From Dinoroseobacter sp. (GTDB lineage: Bacteria; Pseudomonadota; Alphaproteobacteria; Rhodobacterales; Rhodobacteraceae): a stretch of DNA of 64,000 nt. Positions 16,868-25,853 of this stretch are shown here, in pieces. The DNA lies in contig JAEPNN010000002.1 of assembly GCA_017643385.1 (NCBI GenBank), forward strand, positions 429,099-493,098, read 5' to 3'. Positions within the stretch are counted from its first letter, which is position 1. Every line of letters begins with the position of its first letter. The translations under genes and the position numbers were made by a program. Below the pieces are notes generated by a model. The model ran no database searches. It worked only from the letters and a program-made list of their open reading frames with translations, and was not told where the DNA came from.

Positions 16868-17677
16868 TTGGCACACATCATAGTTTTCGGAAACGAGAAG
16901 GGTGGGTCGGGCAAATCCACGACCTGCATGCATGTTGCAACAGCACTTGCACGCATGGATCATAAGGTTGGCGCGCTTGATCTCGATATTCGTCAACGCA
17001 GCTTTGGCCGCTATCTCGAAAATCGTGCCGCGTATAAAAAGACAACCGAGCAACGGCTTGCGAGCCCGAGGCTTATTGCTTTGCCTGAAGTGGACGAAAC
17101 CTCGCTTGGTCCAGGCGAAAATGTCTACGACCACCGGTTATCAATCGCGATTAGTCAACTGGAAGCCAGTTGCGATTTCATTTGCATCGACTGCCCGGGC
17201 AGCCACACGAGATTGAGCCAGGTTGCGCATTCCATGGCGGATACTCTGGTCACGCCCATGAACGATAGTTTTGTCGATTTTGACCTACTGGCAAAGACCG
17301 ACGTTGAATCGGAACGGGTCCTTGGCCCTTCGGTTTATTCAGAAATGGTCTGGAACGCGCGTCAGTTGCGCGCTCAGGCAGGGCTGCCACCGCTCGACTG
17401 GATCGTTCTACGCAATCGACTGGGCACGCAATTCATGCATAACAAAAAGAAGGTCGGCGATGCCCTGGCCGGTCTTTCGAAGCGCATCGGCTTTCGGGTC
17501 GCCGCAGGATTTTCAGAGCGGGTTATATTTCGGGAACTGTTTCCCCGCGGTCTGACACTGCTCGACCTACGAGATATCGGGATCGCAAACCTAAACTTAT
17601 CCAATATCGCGGCACGACAGGAGGTGCGCGATTTAATGAAAGAGCTGAAACTTCCCGGCGTAAAAGTTACGATCTGA
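16868..17677 (+). CDS. mipZ: MipZ-like ParA-family division-site ATPase
   Basis: ATPase that forms a gradient from ParB at the poles and blocks FtsZ assembly away from midcell. The deviant Walker A is in the opening segment, IIVFGNEKGGSGKSTTCMHV, with LDLDIRQRSFGRYLENR next and the Walker B FICIDCPGSHTRL. PMNDSFVDFDLL and VLRNRLGTQFMHNKK are typical of MipZ. The start is a TTG at 16868, right after GAGG at 7 bp spacing and exactly where MipZ begins; the frame is open upstream, but that part matches nothing. The length is 269 aa. Confidence 0.92.
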   Translation: MAHIIVFGNEKGGSGKSTTCMHVATALARMDHKVGALDLDIRQRSFGRYLENRAAYKKTTEQRLASPRLIALPEVDETSLGPGENVYDHRLSIAISQLEASCDFICIDCPGSHTRLSQVAHSMADTLVTPMNDSFVDFDLLAKTDVESERVLGPSVYSEMVWNARQLRAQAGLPPLDWIVLRNRLGTQFMHNKKKVGDALAGLSKRIGFRVAAGFSERVIFRELFPRGLTLLDLRDIGIANLNLSNIAARQEVRDLMKELKLPGVKVTI

Positions 17678-17798
17678 AACAGAAACTGTAACAATTCGGC
17701 CAAAAGTTTCAGGATTTTGGCTAGTTCTCTCGCTTCTGTGAAGCATCCATCAACCGGGCGTGAAAGCTCTCGTAACCCATCCCCAAAACCATGAGTTA

Positions 17799-17823
17799 TG
17801 TGGTCAACAGGAACCTGACCACA
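17799..17823. promoter_or_regulatory. Inverted repeat upstream of the TMEM64-oxidoreductase operon
   Basis: TGTGGTCA-N9-TGACCACA is a perfect 8-bp inverted repeat ending 13 bp before the ATG of the VTT-domain gene. It lacks a T-tail, so an operator is more likely than a terminator. The half-site GGTCA resembles that of the GntR operator at 1450, but the spacing differs. The 159-bp gap after mipZ holds nothing else I can name. Confidence 0.5.
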
Positions 17824-17836
17824 GGACGACGGGCCC

Positions 17837-18562
17837 ATGACCATGACCAACCATACTCCAAGCAAAGGTTTGCCGCGCTGGCTTCCATTTGCCGTAATTG
17901 CCGCTGGTGCAGCAGGCGCATTTTATTTTCTGGGTGACGCCCTTTCTTTTCAGGCGCTTTCTGACAACCGAGAAACGCTTCTGGAATTTCGCGACAATAA
18001 TTACTTGCAGACCGCCCTCGCCTATATTGCGATCTACGTGGGGATCGTGGCGTTTTCCATTCCGGGTGCAACAATCGCGACCTTGGCTGGCGGGTTCATG
18101 TTTGGACTTTTAGCCGGAACCGTTTTGACCGTGATCGCGGCAACGATCGGTGCGTCGTTGATTTTCCTTGCTGCAAAATGGGGCTTCGGAGAGACGTTAA
18201 GCGCCAAGATGAATGCAAGCGATGGCGCCATAAAATCCTTCAGCAATGGGCTGAAAGAAAACGAGCTTTCTTATCTCTTTCTTATCCGGCTGGTGCCTGC
18301 CGTCCCGTTCTTTGTGGCTAATCTGCTTCCCGCTCTCGTCGGCGTCGGTTTGGGTAGGTATGTCTTCACAACCTTCATTGGCATCATACCGGGCACGGCT
18401 GTTTACACTTGGGTTGGCGCGGGCCTTGGTGATGTCTTTGCGGCCGGCGCAACCCCCAATCTGGGCATCATCTTTGAGCCGTACATCCTCGGACCGCTTC
18501 TGGGGCTCGGCGCGCTGGCGCTGCTCCCAGTGGTCGTGAAACTATTTCGCAAGGAGAGCTGA
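17837..18562 (+). CDS. TVP38/TMEM64 (VTT-domain) membrane protein
   Basis: Inner-membrane protein of 241 aa in the DedA/VTT superfamily. It has about six hydrophobic helices, with the family motif FSIPGATIATLAGGFMFG and, in the second half, FLIRLVPAVPFFVANLLPAL and IGIIPGTAVYTWVGAG. Relatives are proposed lipid or small-molecule transporters. It is followed 3 bp later by a disulfide oxidoreductase, a pairing found, sometimes as a fusion, in many bacteria. Confidence 0.9.
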   Translation: MTMTNHTPSKGLPRWLPFAVIAAGAAGAFYFLGDALSFQALSDNRETLLEFRDNNYLQTALAYIAIYVGIVAFSIPGATIATLAGGFMFGLLAGTVLTVIAATIGASLIFLAAKWGFGETLSAKMNASDGAIKSFSNGLKENELSYLFLIRLVPAVPFFVANLLPALVGVGLGRYVFTTFIGIIPGTAVYTWVGAGLGDVFAAGATPNLGIIFEPYILGPLLGLGALALLPVVVKLFRKES

Positions 18563-18565
18563 CCG

Positions 18566-19978
18566 ATGAACCGCATCAAAACAGATATTCTTGTGATCGG
18601 CGCGGGTTCAGGTGGATTGTCCATCGCCGCCGGTGCCAGCCAGATGGGCGCCAAGGTAGTCCTGCTTGAAGGTCATAAGATGGGCGGTGACTGCCTGAAC
18701 TATGGCTGTGTTCCTTCAAAAGCGCTGCTGGCCTCAGCCAAGCAAGCCCAAGCCATGCGAACGGGCAAAAAATACGGGGTAAGCCCCGTAATGCCAGAGG
18801 TAAGCTACGGCGCGGCCAAAGACCATGTACACGAAGTAATCGAGACGATCGCTCCTGTAGACAGCCAAGAACGTTTCGAGGAGTTTGGCGTTCATGTGAT
18901 CCGCGAGTTCGGCAAATTCATAAGTCCGACCGAAGTACAGGCTGGCGACAACGTTATCACGGCGCGCCGCATTGTCATTGCAACCGGCTCTCGCCCCTTT
19001 GTACCTCCAATCCCCGGCGTCGATTCCGTGCCCTATGAAACCAACGAAACGATCTTTGATCTGCGAGATCAGCCCGAGCACCTGATCATTATCGGTGGCG
19101 GACCTATCGGAATGGAGATGGCGCAGGCTCATGTGCGTCTGGGCTCCAAGGTCACTGTTCTGGAGGGGGCCAAGGCCCTTGGCAAGGATGACCCGGAATT
19201 AGCCGCAATCGCGCTGGAGCGTTTGCGCGCGGAAGGTATCGATATCATCGAAGGAGCGCTTGCGGAAAAGATTGAAGGCAGCGCCGATAAAATCACTATC
19301 CATACTAAGGACGGTCAAACCTTTCAGGGCTCCCATTTGCTAATGGCGGTTGGCAGAACCCCGAACGTGGACAAGCTAGACTTGGAAAAAGCCGGCATTG
19401 ATTACGATCGAAGCGGTCTGAAAGTAGATGCGTCGCTGCGCACCACAAACAAGCGCGTGTACGGCGTTGGAGACGTTGCCTCAAAGCTGCAATTCACCCA
19501 TGTGGCGGGGTATCAAGCCGGTGTTCTGGTACGCCAGATCGTCTTGGGCATGCCCGCGAAGAACCGGGAAGACCATATTCCCTGGGCAACCTACACAGAC
19601 CCGGAAATCGCGCAGGTTGGCCTTACTGAAGCCCAGGCACGCGAACAATACGGCGAGAAACTTTTTGTGGCCCGTTACGCGTTCCACGAAAATGACCGTT
19701 TAATTGCAGAAGGCAAGACCACGGGTCTGATCAAAGTGATGGTCGTAAAAGGTAAACCCATCGGCGTATCTATTGTGGGTGCACAAGCAGGTGAATTGAT
19801 CGGAATGTGGGCCATGGCCATCGCCAACGGCTTGAAAATGAGCGCGATCGCCAACACCGTTTTGCCTTATCCAACGGTAAGTGAAGTGAACAAACGTGCT
19901 GCCTCGGCTTACTTTACGCCCAAGCTCTTTGAAAATCCGTGGGTGAAGCGTATCGTTCGTCTCGTACAACGGTTCTGA
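18566..19978 (+). CDS. FAD-dependent pyridine nucleotide-disulfide oxidoreductase
   Basis: 470-aa enzyme of the lipoamide dehydrogenase/mercuric reductase group. It has the FAD loop GAGSGGLSIAAG, redox-active cysteines in GGDCLNYGCVPSKAL, the NAD(P) loop IIGGGPIGMEMAQ, and VYGVGDVASKLQFTHVA. In lipoamide dehydrogenases the C-terminal active site reads HPTxxE; here it is PYPTVSEV, with Tyr in place of the catalytic His, and there is no C-terminal CC pair of MerA. It is therefore probably neither E3 nor mercuric reductase; the substrate is unknown. It is coupled to the TMEM64 gene. Confidence 0.88.
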   Translation: MNRIKTDILVIGAGSGGLSIAAGASQMGAKVVLLEGHKMGGDCLNYGCVPSKALLASAKQAQAMRTGKKYGVSPVMPEVSYGAAKDHVHEVIETIAPVDSQERFEEFGVHVIREFGKFISPTEVQAGDNVITARRIVIATGSRPFVPPIPGVDSVPYETNETIFDLRDQPEHLIIIGGGPIGMEMAQAHVRLGSKVTVLEGAKALGKDDPELAAIALERLRAEGIDIIEGALAEKIEGSADKITIHTKDGQTFQGSHLLMAVGRTPNVDKLDLEKAGIDYDRSGLKVDASLRTTNKRVYGVGDVASKLQFTHVAGYQAGVLVRQIVLGMPAKNREDHIPWATYTDPEIAQVGLTEAQAREQYGEKLFVARYAFHENDRLIAEGKTTGLIKVMVVKGKPIGVSIVGAQAGELIGMWAMAIANGLKMSAIANTVLPYPTVSEVNKRAASAYFTPKLFENPWVKRIVRLVQRF

Positions 19979-20002
19979 GGCGGACCGACGGAGCGGAAAA
20001 GC

Positions 20003-21412
20003 GTGCTGAACTCACTATCAGGTCGATTTTTGATCCTGACCACGGTCTTCGTAATGTTGGCCGAGGTCTTGATCTTCGTCCCCTCGATTGCACGCTTCCG
20101 CGAAGACTATCTACTGGACCGGCTGGAGCGCGCGCAGATCGCGTCCCTTGCCCTTCTTGCCTCTCAAGACACGATGGTTGCTCCGGAACTGGAGCAAGAG
20201 CTTTTGGTAAACGCTGGTGTTATGACAGTTGTCCTGCGTCGTGACCAAGTTCGGGAATTGGTCTTGGCCTCGCCAATGGCCGGCGCGATCAGCCGACAGT
20301 TCGATCTGCGTGATGTCACAGCAGGTGAACTTATACGCGATGCGATGGTTCAACTGTTCGACACCGAGAGCAGGGCCATCCTCGTGACTGGAACACCGGT
20401 GCAGATGGCCGGTGAAGTCATCGAGATTTCGGTCGAAACAGGTCCATTGCGCGATGCAATGATCGATTATGGATTGCGAATTTTGCTCCTCTCAGCGGTC
20501 ATCTCTATCATCACCGCGGGTCTTTTGTTCTTGGCGGTGCGACGTTTCCTTGTAACGCCAATGGCCCGAGTGGTGGAACATATGAGCGATTATGCCGATG
20601 CTCCTGAAGACCCGAATCAAGTGATTATGCCCACCTCCGGGCTGAGGGAATTGCGTGCAGCAGAAGACGCACTTCAAAAACTTCAAATTCAGCTCACCGG
20701 CGCGCTCAAGCAAAAGGAACGCTTGGCACAGCTCGGCACTGCGGTGGCAAAGATCAGTCATGATCTTCGCAATATCCTGACGACAGCGCAGCTGTTCGCG
20801 GACAGGATGGAGATGAGTGACGACCCCAAAGTGGTCCGTGCGGCTCCTAAACTGGTGGGCGCCATCACACGCGCGGTGAACCTATGCGAAGCTTCGTTGG
20901 CATTCGGTAAGGCTGAAGAGCCCGCCCCTGCGCTGACAATCGTGAAGTTGGCACCGCTCGTAGAAGATGCGTTGGATGGAGAAAGACTGGCGGCGGCTGA
21001 TAACGACCTCGTATCGTACCGCACGGATATTCCGATCGATATGGATGTTCGCGCAGACCCCGAACAGCTGTACCGCGTGATTACGAATATCGTTCGCAAT
21101 GCCCGCCAAGCCATCGAGGCCAGCAAGCTAGAAGGGACCATTTCAATACTGTCTGACGCCACAGAAGAGTACTGGAACATCCGCATTCAGGATGACGGGC
21201 CTGGCCTTCCAAAAAAAGCGCAGGAAAATCTCTTTACCGCATTTCAAGGCGGCGTACGCAAAGGTGGAACAGGACTTGGGCTTGCGATTGCTGCAGATCT
21301 GATACGCGGCCACGGGGGAAGACTGGAGCTTACCGAAACCAATGAAAATGGAACAGTATTCACCATTTCATTGCCACGTAAGTCTGAATTTCTGTCGACT
21401 GCTGCGCAATAG
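20003..21412 (+). CDS. Orphan membrane sensor histidine kinase
   Basis: 469-aa sensor kinase with a GTG start. Membrane helices at about 8-28 and 155-178 bracket a periplasmic domain of about 125 residues. A HAMP-like linker (VRRFLVTPMARVVEHM) leads to the phospho-acceptor block KISHDLRNILTTAQLF, the N-box ITNIVRNARQAIEA, and ATP-binding motifs DDGPGLP and GTGLGLAIAADL. No response regulator is adjacent; the gene follows the oxidoreductase by 24 bp, so it may report on the same membrane or redox process. Confidence 0.9.
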   Translation: MLNSLSGRFLILTTVFVMLAEVLIFVPSIARFREDYLLDRLERAQIASLALLASQDTMVAPELEQELLVNAGVMTVVLRRDQVRELVLASPMAGAISRQFDLRDVTAGELIRDAMVQLFDTESRAILVTGTPVQMAGEVIEISVETGPLRDAMIDYGLRILLLSAVISIITAGLLFLAVRRFLVTPMARVVEHMSDYADAPEDPNQVIMPTSGLRELRAAEDALQKLQIQLTGALKQKERLAQLGTAVAKISHDLRNILTTAQLFADRMEMSDDPKVVRAAPKLVGAITRAVNLCEASLAFGKAEEPAPALTIVKLAPLVEDALDGERLAAADNDLVSYRTDIPIDMDVRADPEQLYRVITNIVRNARQAIEASKLEGTISILSDATEEYWNIRIQDDGPGLPKKAQENLFTAFQGGVRKGGTGLGLAIAADLIRGHGGRLELTETNENGTVFTISLPRKSEFLSTAAQ

Positions 21413-21442
21413 AACTTTCGGGCAGAAAACCGGAAAACCCGC

Positions 21443-21471
21443 TTGCATTGAAACTCCTGCAGGGCTAGGAG
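21443..21471 (+). promoter_or_regulatory. Candidate promoter of tRNA-Arg and rpmH
   Basis: TTGCAT is separated by 17 bp from TAGGAG, ending 11 bp before the tRNA. No terminator lies between tRNA and rpmH, so the promoter could serve both. The -10 match is weak. Confidence 0.4.
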
Positions 21472-21481
21472 ACGGCCTCAC

Positions 21482-21558
21482 GCGCTGGTAGCTCAGCTGG
21501 ATAGAGTACTTGACTACGAATCAAGGGGTCGGGGGTTCGAATCCTCCCCAGCGCGCCA
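21482..21558 (+). tRNA. tRNA-Arg (anticodon ACG)
   Basis: A 77-nt cloverleaf: acceptor stem GCGCTGG/CCAGCGC, D-loop AGCTCAGCTGGATAGAG, anticodon stem CTTGA/TCAAG around the loop CTACGAA (anticodon ACG, read as ICG after deamination), T-arm GGGGGTTCGAATCCTCC, and an encoded CCA end. It lies directly upstream of rpmH. Confidence 0.97.
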
Positions 21559-21628
21559 TTTCCTTCCCAGACCGGGAAGACATGCTCCCCAAGCGTCCGG
21601 CTTGGGCCCATGAGATAGGACGAGATAG

Positions 21629-21763
21629 ATGAAACGCACGTTTCAACCTTCCAATCTGGTGCGCAAGCGCCGCCACGGCTTCCGCGCACGGATGGCGACC
21701 AAAGCTGGTCGTAAGATCCTGAACGCACGTCGCGCACGCGGCCGCAAGTCGCTCAGCGCTTAA
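21629..21763 (+). CDS. rpmH: 50S ribosomal protein L34
   Basis: 44-aa highly basic protein. It starts [20 protein letters not shown] and ends GRKSLSA, a complete L34. It is too short for ordinary ORF calling, and the opposite frame holds only a spurious ORF. The standard pair rpmH-rnpA follows the tRNA, with AGGACGAG before the ATG. Confidence 0.97.
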
Positions 21764-21776
21764 AGTCATTTGGGCT

Positions 21777-22172
21777 ATGTCCGCAGGACAGCCTGAACAA
21801 AACCTTTCGCACCCCGCCGCATTGTCGGCGGGTTTGCCTTTGCGACTGTATGGTTTAAAGAAGCGCTCTGAGTTTCTCGCCGCAGCTCGAGCACCCAGAA
21901 TCGCGACACCCGGATTCGTCCTCCAAGCGAGGAAACGCGACGAAGGTGCGGAAATTCGGGTGGGTTTCACCTGTTCCAAGAAAGTTGGCAATTCTATCGC
22001 ACGAAACAGAGCGAAGCGGCGTCTGCGCGCGCTGGCGCGTCTCATTCTTCCGACTGATGGGCATGCTGGCACCGATTATGTTCTGATAGGTCGCGCAGGG
22101 AATACCGGTGAACGCGATTTCAAAATGATGCAAGACGATCTGCGACGCGCACTGCGGAAGCTTTCGTCATGA
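21777..22172 (+). CDS. rnpA: Ribonuclease P protein component
   Basis: Protein subunit that helps RNase P RNA bind the 5' leader of pre-tRNA. The 131-aa sequence has [10 protein letters not shown], the RNA-binding [23 protein letters not shown](L/R) motif of the family, and DYVLIGR. A short Pro/Ala extension precedes the core. It overlaps yidD by 4 bp (ATGA). Confidence 0.95.
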   Translation: MSAGQPEQNLSHPAALSAGLPLRLYGLKKRSEFLAAARAPRIATPGFVLQARKRDEGAEIRVGFTCSKKVGNSIARNRAKRRLRALARLILPTDGHAGTDYVLIGRAGNTGERDFKMMQDDLRRALRKLSS

Positions 22173-22390
22173 CCCCCTTCGCCTGGCTCGTGTCGCTACC
22201 TGTTCGTGCGTACCGGGTCGTCCTGTCACCATGGGTTGGCCATGGATGCCGATATCATCCGACATGTTCTGCCTACGCGTTGGAAGCGCTAGAGAAACAC
22301 GGTGGAATCAAAGGCAGCTGGCTTGCCGCCAAACGCATTGCCAAATGTCATCCATGGGGTGGATCCGGGATCGACAACGTCCCGGACTAA
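22169..22390 (+). CDS. yidD: Membrane protein insertion efficiency factor YidD
   Basis: 73-aa protein with [23 protein letters not shown] followed by [18 protein letters not shown] and [14 protein letters not shown], the full YidD pattern with three conserved cysteines. It assists YidC-dependent insertion. In many bacteria yidC follows directly; here three unrelated genes separate them. Overlap with rnpA implies translational coupling. Confidence 0.94.
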   Translation: MTPFAWLVSLPVRAYRVVLSPWVGHGCRYHPTCSAYALEALEKHGGIKGSWLAAKRIAKCHPWGGSGIDNVPD

Positions 22391-22463
22391 ATCGCGCGTG
22401 TATGAACCAATACGCGGCAACACTTGCGATCGGGAAAGCGATACCCGGGTTGAACGCTCATCC

Positions 22464-22994
22464 TTACTGTTTTTCGAACATGATCGTTACTTCACCCACG
22501 AAAAGACCGAAGCGGTACATGTAAGCTTTGTTCAGAAGGCGATCTTCACTTAGCAACCACATCCAGTCGTCGAAGCTGACCCGAACGGTCTCTCCACCAG
22601 CGATTGGTAAATCTATTGTGTATGCCCAATTGAAGGTATCGCCGTTTTCGGTTCCTGTTGCGACGCCCTGGACGCCGGGTGCTTTACCTTGCCAGCTGTC
22701 CTGAGCGGTTTTCTGCAACGTCCAAACACGCTGCTCTGTGGATTTATCTTCGTAGACGAAATCCTCCACCAAAGTTAGCGTTTGTCCATCCCACCGACCA
22801 TTTATCTGAACTTCAAACCGTCGGCTCACATTCCCAAAAACATCTTGAAACTGGCCGTATGCAACGCTGTGCCCCGCAAAGAACTCTTCTAGGTTCAGGT
22901 TGCGGTCACTCAGCTTTTCGCCCTCTAGGGTGGGCGTTCCACACGCTGTTAGTGTCAGCAGCAATACTCCGATTAACCAGCGCATGTGTCTCAT
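22464..22994 (-). CDS. DUF3833-family lipoprotein
   Basis: 176-aa predicted lipoprotein of unknown function. It has a signal peptide with lipobox LTACG (Cys 18), then a lipocalin-like beta-rich domain with [27 protein letters not shown] and the C-terminal [20 protein letters not shown] characteristic of DUF3833. It is on the opposite strand to its neighbours and divergent from ttcA. The start could be the second Met at 22985. Confidence 0.8.
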   Translation of the reverse strand: MRHMRWLIGVLLLTLTACGTPTLEGEKLSDRNLNLEEFFAGHSVAYGQFQDVFGNVSRRFEVQINGRWDGQTLTLVEDFVYEDKSTEQRVWTLQKTAQDSWQGKAPGVQGVATGTENGDTFNWAYTIDLPIAGGETVRVSFDDWMWLLSEDRLLNKAYMYRFGLFVGEVTIMFEKQ

Positions 22995-23075
22995 CCTTTT
23001 TTGGTTACCCCAGACCTAGCAGGAAAGGCCGAATTGTCATTGGCAAGTTCTGCAAAAATAGGGCATCAGGCCCAC

Positions 23076-23948
23076 ATGCTGGACAAAAGCGACGATATTC
23101 ACCCACTTTTTCACGGGGCGCCCCAAACCACCGAGTTTCGTAAGCTGCGTAAACGCATCGTGCGCAACACGAGAGAGGCAATCGAGTCCTACGGGATGAT
23201 TGAACCAGGATCGCGCTGGTTGGTTTGTCTGTCTGGCGGCAAGGACAGCTACACGCTTCTAGCAGTCTTGACTGAACTAAAGTGGCGCGGCGTACTGCCA
23301 GTTGAAATCCTGGCCTGCAATCTGGACCAGGGGCAGCCCGGTTTTCCCGCAACGGTTCTGCCTGATTTTCTAGAAAGAATGGGCGTTCCGCACAGGATCG
23401 AGTACCAGGACACGTATTCGATCGTTGTCGATAAAGTACCGGCAGGGCGTACCTATTGTGCGCTGTGTTCGCGTCTGCGTCGTGGCAATCTTTATCGGAT
23501 TGCTCGGGAAGAAGGCTGTTCGGCTGTAGTTCTTGGCCATCATCGAGACGATATTCTCGAGACATTTTTCATGAATTTGTTCCATGGCGGAAAGATCGCA
23601 ACCATGCCGCCTAAACTTGTGAATGATGAAGGGGACCTTTTTGTCTACCGTCCGCTGGCACATGTCGCTGAAGTAGATTGCGAGAAATTCGCGAACGCCA
23701 TGCGTTATCCAATTATCCCATGTGACTTATGTGGCAGTCAGGATGGGCTGCAGCGTCAGCAGGTTAAAGCGATGATCGATACATGGGAGCATAACCATCC
23801 AGGTCGTCGGCAAAAACTTTTCCGTGCGATGACCCAGGTGCGCACGTCGCACTTGCTTGATCCCAACCTCTTTGACTTCGCGGGGCTCATCCGACCCAAG
23901 CCTGCAGAACTTGAACAAAATCCTCCACATAATGCGGCAGAGGATTAA
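23076..23948 (+). CDS. ttcA: tRNA 2-thiocytidine(32) synthetase TtcA
   Basis: ATP-dependent PP-loop enzyme that thiolates C32 in certain tRNAs with a 4Fe-4S cluster. The PP-loop motif is [12 protein letters not shown]; the cluster-binding cysteines are in [12 protein letters not shown] and [28 protein letters not shown] is the family's central block. The ATG at 23076 is preferred; an upstream in-frame ATG at 22986 would overlap the divergent gene's start. The length is about 290 aa. Confidence 0.93.
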   Translation: MLDKSDDIHPLFHGAPQTTEFRKLRKRIVRNTREAIESYGMIEPGSRWLVCLSGGKDSYTLLAVLTELKWRGVLPVEILACNLDQGQPGFPATVLPDFLERMGVPHRIEYQDTYSIVVDKVPAGRTYCALCSRLRRGNLYRIAREEGCSAVVLGHHRDDILETFFMNLFHGGKIATMPPKLVNDEGDLFVYRPLAHVAEVDCEKFANAMRYPIIPCDLCGSQDGLQRQQVKAMIDTWEHNHPGRRQKLFRAMTQVRTSHLLDPNLFDFAGLIRPKPAELEQNPPHNAAED

Positions 23949-23994
23949 CCCTTTGGCGTAGCCTGCAAATCAGACTCTCCAGAAACGGCCCTTC

Positions 23995-25719
23995 TTGAGG
24001 GCTGCTCTTGTGTCTGGTTGCTGGGGTGCCCGCGTGTCTTTCAAATCGTCGAACTTCCACTTGCCATCTGAGACATGGCTCATGGCCTTATTTTTGATGC
24101 CACCATTGGTCTGGCTGGTTTCTTCCATCGTGAACCTGTACGTGGCGTTAGCAATTTCGACGTGCGGTCCACTGCTCGTCGCACTCGGAAAATGGGCCCA
24201 CGACCGTAAACGTCTGACCCGCGCAGACGTGGGTGAGCGGGACAGGTTGACCGGTTTACCTAGACGGTCAGCTTTCACAAACGCGATGACGTTTGCGTTG
24301 AAAACATCCTCAACCCGGCTCGATATTGCAGCATGTATCGTGGTCGATCTTGACGACTTTCACGGGTTCAATGACCGTTGGGGACGGGACGCAGGGGATG
24401 AATTATTGCGCATCTGCGCTGATCGTCTAAGTGCAGTTCTGCGGAAAAACGATCTGGTTTGCAGATTGGATGCTGACGCATTGGCGATCTTTCTTGCGCC
24501 GTCAGCGAGCCTGACTTTCGATGCTGTGCTTGGTGTGGTCGAGCGCGTGCAGATTGCTCTCGCTGAACCGGTGCGGATTGACGGAACTGCAAGATATGTA
24601 AGCGCATGTATGGGCGTTGCGTTTCGAAAACATATTAATCCCTCGTCTGCTGAACCTGGTGATAAGCTGCTGCGCGCCGCAGAACGCGCTATGGTCGAAG
24701 CGCGCAATTCTGGTCCTGCAACGTATCGCGTGTTCTCCCCCGATCTAAGCGCGGTTTCCGATGCAAATCATTCGCTTGCCGAGGATGTCACACGAGCCCT
24801 TGAGGCCGGAGAAATCGAGGCATGGTTTCAACCACAGCTTCGAACAAAAGATGGAGCGATTGCCGGCATAGAGGCACTCGCCCGCTGGAACCATCCTACT
24901 CTGGGGCCAATCTCACCCGGGCGCTTCCTTCCTGCGGTAGAGACTGCCGGGCGCAGCGAACGACTTAGCGATATCATGCTCTCAAAATCACTGAAGGCCA
25001 TAAGCGCCTGGGACGCTGCAGGTGTTGTAGTTCCCCAAGTCGGTGTGAATTTTGCGGCTCAGGAACTGCGCTCGCCAAGCCTGGTTGAAAAGATCAAATG
25101 GGAATTGGATCGGTTTGGGCTTGAACCAGACCGACTGGCGGTTGAAATCCTCGAAACGGTGATCAGCCAAGGTGCGGATGACCTAATGCTTCGTAATTTA
25201 TCTCGTTTGCGGGATTTGGGTTGTAAAATCGAACTGGACGATTTTGGAACGGGTGCCGCTGCGATCACTTCCATCCAAAGGTTTGGGGTTAACCGCATCA
25301 AGATTGATCGGAGCTTTGTGACGCGTTTGAACCGCGACCCCAAGCAACTGAGCATGTGCGAAGCGATCGTAACCTTGGCAAAACAGTTGGGAATTGGCGT
25401 TCTTGCAGAAGGTGTTGAAACCATCTCGGAAGAAGCTTGTCTGAAACAAATAGGCTGCGGGTATATTCAAGGATTTGGAATTGCCCGCCCAATGCCTGCG
25501 CCGGATACGTTGGCTTGGTTAATCAGTCAGCAAAACAAACGTGGAGAGAGGAAAACATTCCTAGAGGAAGACGCCGCAACAGCGGTCGCCTCAGGAACAA
25601 AGCTTGAGACGAACAAGGACCGCCCGCAGCATCCTCCACCCGATGCGCCAAAGCCACAGAAACCTTCTGGGCTTCCAGCCTTCCAGAGCAATCGGATACG
25701 TCCAAGGCGCTTGAACTGA
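23995..25719 (+). CDS. Membrane-bound EAL phosphodiesterase with degenerate GGDEF domain
   Basis: c-di-GMP protein of up to 574 aa. Two membrane helices near the N-terminus lead to a GGDEF-like domain (about 85-245) in which the active-site loop reads RLDADALAIF instead of RxGGDEF, so cyclase activity is not expected. The EAL domain (about 265-510) keeps its catalytic set: IEALARW, VNFAAQEL, EILETVI, ELDDFGTG, KIDRSF, EGVET and QGFGIARPM. The net role is probably c-di-GMP breakdown. The start is uncertain: TTG at 23995, or GTG at 24034 after GGGG. A charged Pro-rich tail follows the EAL domain. Confidence 0.88.
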   Translation: MRAALVSGCWGARVSFKSSNFHLPSETWLMALFLMPPLVWLVSSIVNLYVALAISTCGPLLVALGKWAHDRKRLTRADVGERDRLTGLPRRSAFTNAMTFALKTSSTRLDIAACIVVDLDDFHGFNDRWGRDAGDELLRICADRLSAVLRKNDLVCRLDADALAIFLAPSASLTFDAVLGVVERVQIALAEPVRIDGTARYVSACMGVAFRKHINPSSAEPGDKLLRAAERAMVEARNSGPATYRVFSPDLSAVSDANHSLAEDVTRALEAGEIEAWFQPQLRTKDGAIAGIEALARWNHPTLGPISPGRFLPAVETAGRSERLSDIMLSKSLKAISAWDAAGVVVPQVGVNFAAQELRSPSLVEKIKWELDRFGLEPDRLAVEILETVISQGADDLMLRNLSRLRDLGCKIELDDFGTGAAAITSIQRFGVNRIKIDRSFVTRLNRDPKQLSMCEAIVTLAKQLGIGVLAEGVETISEEACLKQIGCGYIQGFGIARPMPAPDTLAWLISQQNKRGERKTFLEEDAATAVASGTKLETNKDRPQHPPPDAPKPQKPSGLPAFQSNRIRPRRLN

Positions 25720-25853
25720 TCAAGACGTGGCTTCCACGGCAGAAATCAGGGCATATCTCCACTGTCACTGAAAACCGCTTGACCTTTGGGGGCGTTCTCG
25801 GTTGAACCCTGCAAACGATTTTCCGAAGCTTCTTCAAAGAACGGTGCGCCTCC

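Noticed and set aside
18566..19978. Dihydrolipoamide dehydrogenase or mercuric reductase assignment
   Set aside because: The catalytic His of lipoamide dehydrogenase is replaced and the C-terminal CC pair of MerA is missing; no 2-oxoacid dehydrogenase or mer genes are nearby.
21482..21558. tRNA-Arg as an integration site
   Set aside because: No direct repeat of the tRNA 3' end and no island follows; the next genes are the normal rpmH and rnpA.
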